In this document: piece after piece, positions 44,681 through 52,732 of the stretch
Numbering within the stretch: the stretch's first letter is position 1
Layout: every line of letters starts with the position of its first letter
Assembly: GCA_034933285.1 (NCBI GenBank)
Contig: JAYFNT010000011.1
Location: 1 to 64,000 of the forward strand
Direction of reading: 5' to 3'
DNA length: 64,000 nucleotides
Origin: RPRC01 sp034933285
GTDB lineage: Bacteria > Desulfobacterota > Desulfuromonadia > Geobacterales > Geobacteraceae
Translations under genes and position numbers: made by a program
Notes under the pieces: model-generated
What the model was told of the DNA's origin: nothing
Seen by the model: only the letters and a program-made list of their open reading frames with translations
Databases searched by the model: none

Positions 44681-45961
44681 ATGAAAAGCTATGATGATGC
44701 GGTGAAAACGATATTGGAACATGTCGGCCCGATGGAAGCCGAGGAAAAACTCCTCCTGAAGTGCATAGGCCAGGCGACAAGCGAAGACATTCACGCGGCG
44801 ATTGACCTGCCAGCCGCGGATATCTCGGGGCCCGACGGTTATGCGCTGCGATCCGCCGACCTGAAGGGGGCGGACAGGGATAACCCGGCGGTCCTTCGGG
44901 TAATCGGAACCGTCAGGGCGGGCCATGTGCCGAGGACCTCGGTCAGGGCCGGCTGTGCCGTACGCATAATGACCGGCTCGGTTATTCCGCAAGGCGCCGA
45001 TTGCGTGGTCCGGTTCGAGGACACGGACGAGCCGGGAGACAAAAACGGGCCAAACAGGGCAAACCCCAAGGAAGTCAGGGTTTATGTGGCGGCGGCGGCC
45101 GGAGCCAACATCCGTCCGGCAGGGGGCACAGTTCGAAAAGGCGCGCTCGTCGTGCCGAAAGGGACGGTTATCGGTCCGACGCAGGTTTCCGCCCTTGCTT
45201 CCATTGGAAAAACGCAGATCAGGGTCATCCGGCGCCCGGTGATCGCGGTGATAGCCACTGGTGATGAACTGGTCAATCCGGGCAGACCTCTGCCGCCCGC
45301 AAAGGTCTATAACTGCAACAGCGCTGCCATAGCGGCCATTGTCGTGCATTACGGCGGTGAACCTGTTGTCCTGGGGGTGGCTCGCGATAATGAGTCTGAG
45401 TTGTCGGCAAAGGTGCGAAAGGGACTGACCGCAGATGCGATAATTACCAGCGGAGGTGTATCCAAGGGGGACTACGATTTGGTCCGCCTTGTAGTTGGGG
45501 AAATGGGACGGGTCATTTTCTCCAGGGTAAAGATGGCTCCGGGTGCCGCAGTTGCATTCGGCCTCATCGAAACATCCCCGGCAGACAGCGGCAATCGTTC
45601 GGTACCCGTTTTCGCATTGAGCGGTCCGCCCACCGGGTGTCTGGTCAACCTGGAGACCTTGGTGAGGCCGGCCCTGCTGAAGATGAGAGGACTTGTCTCG
45701 ACGGAACATCCGGCTGTGGATGCAGTCTCACTTAATGAAGTTTCCCGGAAATTGTCCATGTCTGTCGCGAAGTGGACTCACTTGACCCAGGTGGAAGGGG
45801 AATACCGCGTGACGCTCAATCGCGCAGAAAAGGACGGCATGCTCTCTTCCATGGCAACGGCCAATTCGCTCACGATTATTCCTGAAGGCTCCACCATCAA
45901 GGAAGGAGACCGTATCGCGGTTCTGCCCCTCGAATGGCGCGGCAACCAGTTGCTTCCATGA
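44681..45961 (+). CDS. moeA: Molybdopterin molybdenumtransferase MoeA
   Basis: A 426-residue MoeA, which inserts molybdate into adenylylated molybdopterin. The N-terminal SGPDGYALR and GCAVRIMTGSVIPQGADCVV blocks, the central VIAVIATGDELV, TSGGVSKGDYDLV and LSGPPTGCLVNLETLVRP are diagnostic. It completes riboswitch unit 3. The C-terminal domain IV (about 345-426) is present. AAAGGAGCTATGCA precedes the start. Tungsten insertion is equally possible. Confidence 0.93.
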   Translation: MKSYDDAVKTILEHVGPMEAEEKLLLKCIGQATSEDIHAAIDLPAADISGPDGYALRSADLKGADRDNPAVLRVIGTVRAGHVPRTSVRAGCAVRIMTGSVIPQGADCVVRFEDTDEPGDKNGPNRANPKEVRVYVAAAAGANIRPAGGTVRKGALVVPKGTVIGPTQVSALASIGKTQIRVIRRPVIAVIATGDELVNPGRPLPPAKVYNCNSAAIAAIVVHYGGEPVVLGVARDNESELSAKVRKGLTADAIITSGGVSKGDYDLVRLVVGEMGRVIFSRVKMAPGAAVAFGLIETSPADSGNRSVPVFALSGPPTGCLVNLETLVRPALLKMRGLVSTEHPAVDAVSLNEVSRKLSMSVAKWTHLTQVEGEYRVTLNRAEKDGMLSSMATANSLTIIPEGSTIKEGDRIAVLPLEWRGNQLLP

Positions 45962-46000
45962 TCGAAACAACCAAATAAGAACTGAAATTATATTACTAAT

Positions 46001-46110
46001 CTCCGACCCGTCAGTCCTACAGCATTCGCGCCATGGACGCCGGGCTGTGGGCGCCGCCGGAAACAGCGTCGCCTCCCGTGTTTGGAAAGGAGTGATTACT
46101 GCGGTTTCTA
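46001..46110 (+). ncRNA. Moco (or Tuco) riboswitch 4
   Basis: CTCCGACC at the very start, then GCCGCCGGAAACAGCG, GCCTCCC and GGAAAGGAG. It begins 40 nt after the moeA stop; a TATATT at 45989-45994 could be the -10 of its own promoter. Its core is nearly identical to riboswitch 2. Confidence 0.88.
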
Positions 46111-46147
46111 CAGGCCGTCGGTTGCGCTCTTCCGACGGCCTTTTTTT
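46111..46147 (+). terminator. Terminator of riboswitch 4
   Basis: AGGCCGTCGG/CCGACGGCCT stem followed by TTTTTTT. Confidence 0.9.
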
Positions 46148-46167
46148 GTGAAAACAGGGAGATCAAT

Positions 46168-47010
46168 ATGCAAGTTACCTATTCCGGAAAAGACAAAGAC
46201 CCCGCCTGGGGAGAGCCCCCCCCCTGGCGGACGCCCGAGTTCTGGGACCAGCGCGCATCCTCGTTTGCCGAGCACGACAAAGGGAGCGGCTATGCGGATG
46301 CATTCATGAAAATCATTGCCATGGAACCCGACTGGAACGTGCTCGACGTGGGCAGTGCCACAGGGACGCTCGCGATTCCTCTCGCGAAAAAAGCCAAGAG
46401 CATCACCGCCCTCGACTTCTCAGGCAAAATGCTCGAATTGTTGCGTAAGCGCTGTGACGACTCAGGTGTCGACAATATACGCACGGTTCACGGCAGATGG
46501 GAGGACGACTGGCAAAGTCTGGGTATAATCCCGCACGATGTGGTGATCGCATCACGTTCCATGCCTTTGGGTTCAGCGCGGACCGCCATCGCGAAATTGA
46601 ACGAGTATGCCAGGAGGCGAGTTTATGCAGTCGTTGCTGCAGGCAATGGCCCCCGCGACAGTCGTGTGTATGAGGCTATAGGTAGAGATTTCAATCCCCC
46701 GTCACATTATGGCGAGATCAATTTGATGCTTACACAACTGGGCCTTTGTGCCAGCAATGCCTTCATATCATATGAAGACACCAGCTCTTACGAAAATCAT
46801 GAAGAGGCGTTCGAATCCCTGAACCGGTCGATCCCGGATATTTCAACGCAGGAGGAAGAAAAGCTGAAATCTTTCCTGCGGCAGAACCTGGTTCTCAAGG
46901 ACGGGCGCTGGAAGCTTTTTCCGGTCAGGGAGATCCGCTGGGCAGTGATCTGGTGGGACAAGGATCGGAACAAAGAAGAGGTCATGTCCTCGATTACGGC
47001 GGAGATATAG
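46168..47010 (+). CDS. SAM-dependent methyltransferase 2 of the Moco regulon
   Basis: A 280-residue class I methyltransferase and paralog of the one at 33.5 kb. Motif I is VLDVGSATGTLAIPLA, followed by ITALDFSGKML; WEDDW and the C-terminal AVIWWDK tail are shared. It lacks the 50-residue N-terminal extension of paralog 1. CAGGGAG precedes the ATG directly after the riboswitch 4 terminator. The tail of two tryptophans and the acidic WEDDW are unusual for simple metabolic methyltransferases and may define a substrate pocket. Confidence 0.82.
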   Translation: MQVTYSGKDKDPAWGEPPPWRTPEFWDQRASSFAEHDKGSGYADAFMKIIAMEPDWNVLDVGSATGTLAIPLAKKAKSITALDFSGKMLELLRKRCDDSGVDNIRTVHGRWEDDWQSLGIIPHDVVIASRSMPLGSARTAIAKLNEYARRRVYAVVAAGNGPRDSRVYEAIGRDFNPPSHYGEINLMLTQLGLCASNAFISYEDTSSYENHEEAFESLNRSIPDISTQEEEKLKSFLRQNLVLKDGRWKLFPVREIRWAVIWWDKDRNKEEVMSSITAEI

Positions 47011-47020
47011 GCAGGCTGTC

Positions 47021-48085
47021 ATGGGAAACTCATACGGTATTTCACACCTGCGGAAGCTGCGGAAATGGGGGTTGGCGCTTCTCTGCGCCGTCTCCCTGCT
47101 GACGGTTTCCGTGGCCGATGCTGCAGCTGCCAGGGTCACCGACATGGCCGGCCGCACCGTGACCGTGCCGGGAAAGATCAGGAAAGTCTGGTCGGCATAC
47201 CCACCGCTGACCTACCTGCTCTACACCCTTGCTCCGGAACTGCTGAACGGCTGGAACTCCCCTCTCTCGGAACGCAGCAGGCCGTTTGTGGACTCTCGCT
47301 ATCGCGACCTTCCGGTGGTGGGGGGATGGTTCGGGCAGCGTACGCCGAATTTCGAAACGCTGGTTCAGGCCCGGCCTGACGTGGCGCTGGTCTGGGATTC
47401 CTCCCTGCGGGCCATGCCGGCCATGGGGGAACGGCTGCGCAAGCTTTCCATCCCCGTGGTTGCGATAAAACTGGAACGGCTTTCCGACTACCCGGAAACC
47501 ATCCTCTTCCTGGGAAGGCTGCTCGACCGTCGCGCACGGGCCCGACAGCTGGCCGACTCGATCACCGGGACCATCAGGGAAATGCGCGCATTTGCCGCAT
47601 CCATCCCACCAAGGGAACGGAAAAGCGTCTATTACGCCATAGGGCCGGACGGCCTGGGCAACGACTGCGAGCACATGCCGTTTCTCGAGGAATCCATCGA
47701 GCTGGCCGGGGGCAGGAGCGCCCACCACTGTGCGCGCAGGAAAACGCTCAGCAACAAGATCAGCCTGGAATTAGTCATGGCCTACAATCCGGACGTAATC
47801 ATCACGCAGGACAACCATTTCTTCGGCAAGGTTCTCTCGGACAGGCGCTGGCAGGGCATCCGGGCGGTAAAGGAACGCAGGGTCTACCGGATTCCCTCGC
47901 TACCCTTCAACTGGCTCAATTATCCCCCCTCGTTCATGCGCGCACTGGGGGTCAGATGGCTGGCAAGCGTCATCTACCCGGAACGCCGCAAACAGAACCT
48001 GGAAAGAGACGTGAGGAATTTCTATCGGCAATTTCTCAACCTGGAACTGAACCAGCGACAGATCGAGGCGATTCTCGCAAATTGA
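47021..48085 (+). CDS. Periplasmic metal/chelate-binding protein 2 (FecB/MolA type)
   Basis: A 354-residue secreted binding protein. The signal peptide covers about residues 1-36 and is followed by RVTDMAGRTVTVPGKIRKV, the standard entry of FecB/BtuF-like proteins. ARPDVALVWDSS and YNPDVIITQDNHFFGKVLSD mark the two lobes. It is a distant paralog of the protein at 42.5 kb and may present a different metal (tungsten versus molybdenum) to the same FecCD permease. It lies 10 nt after methyltransferase 2. Confidence 0.82.
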   Translation: MGNSYGISHLRKLRKWGLALLCAVSLLTVSVADAAAARVTDMAGRTVTVPGKIRKVWSAYPPLTYLLYTLAPELLNGWNSPLSERSRPFVDSRYRDLPVVGGWFGQRTPNFETLVQARPDVALVWDSSLRAMPAMGERLRKLSIPVVAIKLERLSDYPETILFLGRLLDRRARARQLADSITGTIREMRAFAASIPPRERKSVYYAIGPDGLGNDCEHMPFLEESIELAGGRSAHHCARRKTLSNKISLELVMAYNPDVIITQDNHFFGKVLSDRRWQGIRAVKERRVYRIPSLPFNWLNYPPSFMRALGVRWLASVIYPERRKQNLERDVRNFYRQFLNLELNQRQIEAILAN

Positions 48086-48107
48086 AAAGAACGGAGGGGA
48101 CGCCATC

Positions 48108-48176
48108 ATGCGAAACCATGTAGCAGCCTGCCATGCCGGCTCAATGATATGCGGAGCATTAGTACAACGCCGGTGA
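48108..48176 (+). CDS. Possible 22-residue Cys/His peptide
   Basis: A short frame MRNHVAACHAGSMICGALVQRR, preceded by CGGAGGGG at a spacing of about nine bases. It contains two Cys and two His in 22 residues. It lies between binding protein 2 and methyltransferase 3. It may be a chance frame; the ribosome-binding site is the only support. Confidence 0.25.
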   Translation: MRNHVAACHAGSMICGALVQRR

Positions 48177-48226
48177 AGATGGGCTTGCGAGAAACCGTTC
48201 AAAATAACTAAACGGAGACAACTTTC

Positions 48227-48844
48227 ATGGAAGCATCCGCTGTGTTTACGTACAACCGCATTGCCCTGGATATAAACGCCCCTATCTATGAATATTATGC
48301 CGGCCGGATACTGGAGAGAACCGGGATAGGCTCGGGAATCTGCCTGGACGTAGGATGCGGGGGCGGTTACCTGGGGCTTGCCCTGGCCCGGATTACCGCG
48401 CTCCACTTCATTTTCCTCGACAAATCGCCTGAAATGCTCGGGTGCGCGGATGAAAACATTGCAGCCAACGGCTTGAAGGCACGCGCCGCAACTCTTCTCG
48501 GCGAGGTGCAGACAATCCCCCTGCCCGACTCTTCGGTCGACCTGGTCATAAGCAGGGGTTCGGTCCCGTTCTGGGATGAGCTGGCGACTGCGTTCAGGGA
48601 AATCAGGCGCGTACTGAAACCGGGCGGGCAAGCCTACGTGGGCGGCGGCCTTGGTGATCCGAAACAAAGGGAAGCCGTCCGGGAACACATGAAAAAGGAA
48701 TACCCGGAATGGCAGAAAAGAGAAAGCAGCATACCCAGGCATGACAACAGGCACTATTCCGACGCTCTCGAAGCGGCAGGCATAGACTCGTTCTCCCTGA
48801 GCCGCGGCGACGAGGGCATGTGGATAGTGTTCTGCAAGGAATGA
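48227..48844 (+). CDS. SAM-dependent methyltransferase 3 of the Moco regulon (UbiE-like)
   Basis: A 205-residue class I methyltransferase. Motif I is CLDVGCGGGYLGLALA, then IFLDKSPEML, a LPDSSVDLVISRGSVPFW motif IV and the UbiE-like EIRRVLKPGGQAYVGGG. It is not a close paralog of the other two. Such enzymes act on small molecules; in this setting a metal-binding small molecule or pterin is possible. AACGGAGACAACTTTC precedes the start. Confidence 0.82.
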   Translation: MEASAVFTYNRIALDINAPIYEYYAGRILERTGIGSGICLDVGCGGGYLGLALARITALHFIFLDKSPEMLGCADENIAANGLKARAATLLGEVQTIPLPDSSVDLVISRGSVPFWDELATAFREIRRVLKPGGQAYVGGGLGDPKQREAVREHMKKEYPEWQKRESSIPRHDNRHYSDALEAAGIDSFSLSRGDEGMWIVFCKE

Positions 48845-48921
48845 CGTGGGATTGTGCCTGAATTCAATGTGGAATCCAACCACCGTAGATGATACCGGCA
48901 AACAGGCAGTGTTCAGGAAGG

Positions 48922-49179
48922 ATGAAAATGAATACCGAAACGAAGTCTTTTCTTTTCTCGTTTGCGCTGCATATGAGCGTTATGGCCGTCGCCGTCTCTT
49001 TTGCCGGCGTGCACCCGCCCGGAAATGCCCCTGTCCTGATCGATTTCATGGTGGAAAACGGACAAGGCACGAAAGAGAAGAGCATCATGAAGGATCCCGG
49101 CGGGGGTCCGGTCACGGCTCCGGAAGCGATCAATCCGGCGGCGACGGAAAGGGTGAAAGCGCCGACCGGTGGGCCATAA
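48922..49179 (+). CDS. TonB-like N-terminal fragment
   Basis: An 85-residue protein starting after AGGAAGG. A membrane segment with the conserved His (SFALHMSVMAVAVSF, about 10-27) and the APVLIDFMVENG segment match the TonB N-terminus at 38.2 kb (AIAIHG...PVAIDFTLLDSG). A short Pro/Ala-rich tail follows and then a stop. The periplasmic C-terminal domain is missing and cannot be recovered in another frame before the next gene. It may be a truncated remnant or a short protein that occupies ExbB/ExbD. Confidence 0.6.
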   Translation: MKMNTETKSFLFSFALHMSVMAVAVSFAGVHPPGNAPVLIDFMVENGQGTKEKSIMKDPGGGPVTAPEAINPAATERVKAPTGGP

Positions 49180-49317
49180 GCCGACAGATTATCACGAGCG
49201 ACGAGGAAGTTCCGCTCCGGACCCAGAGAGACTTTCCGGATGGACACGAGCTAGGCAGTTGCATGGCATGCATGGGTTAGAGGAAAGAATATCTGCGGAA
49301 TCCCATAGAGGAGATCA

Positions 49318-50214
49318 ATGATGGAAGCAGGAGTGAAACAGACAGAAGTCACCGGGATTCCCGGCAATACGGGGAATTCAGAAGCGATACTGGACGAAGC
49401 GGCGGAAACCCTGCGGGGATTGTACGGCAGCGATCTTGACATCCTGGCCATCGAGAGGCTGGTGGTGGGAGTTTTTTTTACCGGCGTGAAACTCACCAAC
49501 GGCTGCGGCGGAGTTGCCTACACCCCGCCCGAAATAATCAGAAGCGCCGGCAGCCGCATCCTGAAGGGAAGCACGCCGACGATTCGCGGCATGCGGGCCG
49601 CCGAAGCCATGGCCGGAGACATTCCCGGCCCCTTTGCCGGCGTCATAAGGCTGGCCACGCTCAACGCCCTGTCTGTGCCGTTCTTTGAAAATGGCCGCTA
49701 TAGGGTTGATGAAAGCGGGGATTTGTCGGGGATTCAGCCGCTTTTCCGCAACCGGAAGGTCTGCATGGTTGGCGCGATCATCCCGCTTCTGAAGAAACTG
49801 AAAGAACTTGGAGCCGCCGAGGTCACGATCATCGACCGCAAAAAGGAAACCCGGGAAGAGGCCGAAGCAGGCTACGGAACATTCGTTTCGCCTGAACATA
49901 CCGCCGAAACGATCGCCCGCTGCGAGACCGCCGTGTTCACCGGGGCCTCCATTGCAAACGGCAGTGTTGAACAACTTATCAGTTTCGTTCCCGCGGATGC
50001 GGCCATTGCCATTGTCGGCCCTACAGCCGGATTCGTGCCGGAGCCGCTGTTCCGGCGCAACGTTGCCGTCGTCGGCACAGTGGCTGTGACCGACAGCGAC
50101 CGGGCACTGGAAATACTGGCCGAAGGTGGCGGCGGCTACCGGCTTTTCGGGAGTTGCGTGCGCAAATTCAACCTGATCAATTCCCGACGTTTGCGGCAGT
50201 CGGGATGGGGCTGA
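49318..50214 (+). CDS. DUF364 (putative heavy-metal chelation) protein 2
   Basis: A 298-residue paralog of the protein at 39.3 kb. The shared N-terminal segment is VGVFFTGVKLTNGCGGVAYTP, and the shared C-terminal segment is IVGPTAGFVPEPLFRRNV followed by GGGGYRLFG. Cys59 in the GCGG segment replaces the His of paralog 1, a possible metal-ligand difference. GAGGAGATCA gives the start. A TonB-dependent receptor follows, as for paralog 1. Confidence 0.85.
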   Translation: MMEAGVKQTEVTGIPGNTGNSEAILDEAAETLRGLYGSDLDILAIERLVVGVFFTGVKLTNGCGGVAYTPPEIIRSAGSRILKGSTPTIRGMRAAEAMAGDIPGPFAGVIRLATLNALSVPFFENGRYRVDESGDLSGIQPLFRNRKVCMVGAIIPLLKKLKELGAAEVTIIDRKKETREEAEAGYGTFVSPEHTAETIARCETAVFTGASIANGSVEQLISFVPADAAIAIVGPTAGFVPEPLFRRNVAVVGTVAVTDSDRALEILAEGGGGYRLFGSCVRKFNLINSRRLRQSGWG

Positions 50215-50292
50215 TCCTCGCCGGTTGTTATATGCATCACCACAGCTTTCCGTAGGGAAAGTGAATTAAATGACAAGGAGGATGTTATTGGC

Positions 50293-52389
50293 ATGAGAAT
50301 GATTCGGGTTGCTGCATTGCTGTCCTGTTTCGCCCTGGTGACGACAACAGTTGCGAGGGCGGAAGAGAAGAAAGCGGAAGAGGGGTATGAGAGCTATTCC
50401 CTGGGAGAAGTTTACATCTCAGACAAAAAGCCGCCTCTCGCCAAGGAAGCTTCAATAACCAATGAAATCACCGCAGAGCAGATGAAAGCCACTAACAGTC
50501 GCACAGTTGCCGAGGCGCTCTCGTATGTGCCGGGAATGACCGTCATCACCAACGCAAGGAACGAGCCGGTGGTCTCCATTCACGGCTTCTTCGATCAGCA
50601 AAGGATACTCGTGCTTGTGGACGGCGTACCGTTCTATGAAACCACTCGCGGATACCTGGACCTGAACCAGTTTTCCACGGACAACGTGGCGAAAATCGAG
50701 GTCACCAAAGGTGCGGCGTCGGTCCTTTACGGAGCGAACGCCGAAGGCGGTGTAATCAATATCATTACCAAAAAGGGAATTGAAAAGCCCTTTTATTCTG
50801 TAACCGCCGAAGGTGGAGACGTGGATTATTTCAAGACTTCCGCTTCCCACGGCATGAAGAAAGGCATCTTCAACTACTGGCTGAATTACGAACACGACCA
50901 GGCCCACGGCTGGAGGATGTCCGATGACTACAGGCCGGTTGTCGGAACCAGCAGTGACAAAAACGGAGGAACAGCCACTATAAGGGGAGTTTTCGAAGAC
51001 GGCGGCACACGCAATCAGTCCGGCTACTCGAAAGACAGCGTGTGGGCCAAGTTCGGCATCGAACCGTCAGCAGGCTCCGAGTATTATCTCAATTTCCACT
51101 ACACAAACAGGGACAAGCCGATCCCGAGCAACGTTATCTCCGTAATGCGCATGACAGCCCGGCCCGCCTTTACCAACTTCTTCAGCTTCAACCGTTATGA
51201 CGACTGGGGCCTGGACCTGAGCGGACAGCAGAAACTGGGCGACAAGGTCACCATGAAGGGAAAGCTGTTCTATCATAATCACGCCGACGCCATGGACTCC
51301 TATTCCGACTGGAACTACAACAACCTCGTCGCCAGGAGCGCCTACTACGATTACATGATCGGCGGTTCGCTCATCACGGAGTGGCGGCCGGTTTCCTGGA
51401 ACAAAGTAAGCCTCGCGTTGAACTACAGGGGCGACTCTCACAAGGAACGAGCGGACAACTACCTGCCGTTCGAAAACTATTTCGCCTGGACCGGGTCGGT
51501 AGGAGTTGAAGATGAAGTGACCATTTCAAAGAATTTCTCCGTGGTTGTAGGGGGAAGCTATGACTGGTACAAGGTTTCCGACGCCAACAGGAACAACACC
51601 GCTTCCGGCACAGGGAATTTCATCAACCAGACCGATCGTCCCAAGGGCCCGACCACGAACAGCTTCAACCCGATGATAGGCGCAGTCTATCTCTTCCCGG
51701 ACAACACCAAGCTGTTCGCCTCAGTTGCCCGCAAAACCCGCTTCCCGACCCTGCGCCAGCTCTATGCCGATACCAGCACCAGCAGCCAAAGCTATGCGCT
51801 GAAGCCCGAAAGCGCTATCAATTCTACCATCGGCGTATCCCGTCCGTTTGGAGATTTCATGTGGGGTCAACTGTCGTTTTTCCACCACGACATAACCGAC
51901 ATGATAGTTCAGGCTGAAAGAGGTCCCTACGACCCTTACGAGAATCTCGGAAGCGTCGAGATATACGGTATCGAGGTGGCCACCGAATTCTACCCGATGA
52001 AGGACCTGGTGCTGAAGCTTGGCTACAACTACAACCACGCAACCGATCAGACCGACGGCAGGGCGACCGAACACGTGGTGAACGTGCCTGAGCACAAGCT
52101 GGACTTGGGTGCGCAGTATACCGTTCCACACACCGGGACTCGTATTGACCTGAACGGGATCCTTCTCGGCGGCATGTACACTCAACTGCCGACACCGACC
52201 AGGCCAACAACGGCAGTGCAGAGCGTCGCGGGCTATTTTCTCCTCAATGCACGGGTCAGCCAGCAGTTCCTGAAACATTACGAAGCATACATAGCTTTCA
52301 ATAACATCTTCGACCGGTACTACGAGGACTCTTACGGCTTGCCAGGCCGGGGACGCAACATCTTCGGCGGGATAACGGCGAAATTCTAG
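50293..52389 (+). CDS. TonB-dependent outer-membrane receptor 2
   Basis: A 698-residue receptor. A signal peptide covers about 1-23 (ending ARAE). A TonB-box-like SLGEVYISDK is followed by the plug domain (about 55-170), with SIHGFFDQQRILVLVDGVPF and VEVTKGAASVLYGANAEGGVINIITKKG-type strands, then a barrel with terminal IFGGITAKF. The plug resembles those of siderophore/B12-type receptors more than receptor 1 does. AAGGAGG lies about 12 nt upstream of the ATG. It is the last gene of riboswitch unit 4. Confidence 0.92.
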   Translation: MRMIRVAALLSCFALVTTTVARAEEKKAEEGYESYSLGEVYISDKKPPLAKEASITNEITAEQMKATNSRTVAEALSYVPGMTVITNARNEPVVSIHGFFDQQRILVLVDGVPFYETTRGYLDLNQFSTDNVAKIEVTKGAASVLYGANAEGGVINIITKKGIEKPFYSVTAEGGDVDYFKTSASHGMKKGIFNYWLNYEHDQAHGWRMSDDYRPVVGTSSDKNGGTATIRGVFEDGGTRNQSGYSKDSVWAKFGIEPSAGSEYYLNFHYTNRDKPIPSNVISVMRMTARPAFTNFFSFNRYDDWGLDLSGQQKLGDKVTMKGKLFYHNHADAMDSYSDWNYNNLVARSAYYDYMIGGSLITEWRPVSWNKVSLALNYRGDSHKERADNYLPFENYFAWTGSVGVEDEVTISKNFSVVVGGSYDWYKVSDANRNNTASGTGNFINQTDRPKGPTTNSFNPMIGAVYLFPDNTKLFASVARKTRFPTLRQLYADTSTSSQSYALKPESAINSTIGVSRPFGDFMWGQLSFFHHDITDMIVQAERGPYDPYENLGSVEIYGIEVATEFYPMKDLVLKLGYNYNHATDQTDGRATEHVVNVPEHKLDLGAQYTVPHTGTRIDLNGILLGGMYTQLPTPTRPTTAVQSVAGYFLLNARVSQQFLKHYEAYIAFNNIFDRYYEDSYGLPGRGRNIFGGITAKF

Positions 52390-52412
52390 ATTTCCGGGAA
52401 TGATGGGGAAGC

Positions 52413-52445
52413 AGACCTGCCAGGTTTCAGAAACCTGGCAGGTCT
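52413..52445. repeat. 33-bp palindromic repeat, copy 3
   Basis: AGACCTGCCAGGTTTC and its full complement GAAACCTGGCAGGTCT, a near-perfect palindrome 24 nt after the receptor 2 stop. Confidence 0.8.
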
Positions 52446-52497
52446 TGAATACTCATCGGGCAGGCACTATCAAGGAAGAAAGCACCGCAAAAAACAC

Positions 52498-52527
52498 TTG
52501 CGATCGTCGTATACAATAGGCTATAAC
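52498..52527 (+). promoter_or_regulatory. Promoter of riboswitch unit 5
   Basis: TTGCGA and TATAAC separated by 18 bases, about 25 nt before the riboswitch core. Confidence 0.5.
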
Positions 52528-52552
52528 GAATCTGTCAGACAAATCAATATCG

Positions 52553-52660
52553 CTCCGACCTGTCTTCCCTACGGCAAATGCTAGGGGGAGGCAGGCAGTG
52601 GGCGACGCCGGAAACAGCGCCGCCTCCCGTGTTTGGAAAGGAGTAAACATTGCGGCTTCA
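52553..52660 (+). ncRNA. Moco (or Tuco) riboswitch 5
   Basis: CTCCGACC, GACGCCGGAAACAGCG, GCCTCCC and GGAAAGGAG in order. It heads the xdhC-modC-modA unit. Confidence 0.88.
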
Positions 52661-52661
52661 T

Positions 52662-52701
52662 ACGGCCGACGGGTGTTTATCTCCGTCGGCCGTTTCGTTT
52701 T
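52662..52701 (+). terminator. Terminator of riboswitch 5
   Basis: ACGGCCGACGG/CCGTCGGCCGT stem followed by TTCGTTTT, an interrupted T-run. Confidence 0.7.
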
Positions 52702-52732
52702 GGAGCACACTCTGACAGTCGGGACGAACTAC

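Noticed and set aside
44648..45709. 353-codon minus-strand frame opposite moeA
   Set aside because: moeA is unambiguous in the same bases; the frame has Arg/His-rich shadow composition.
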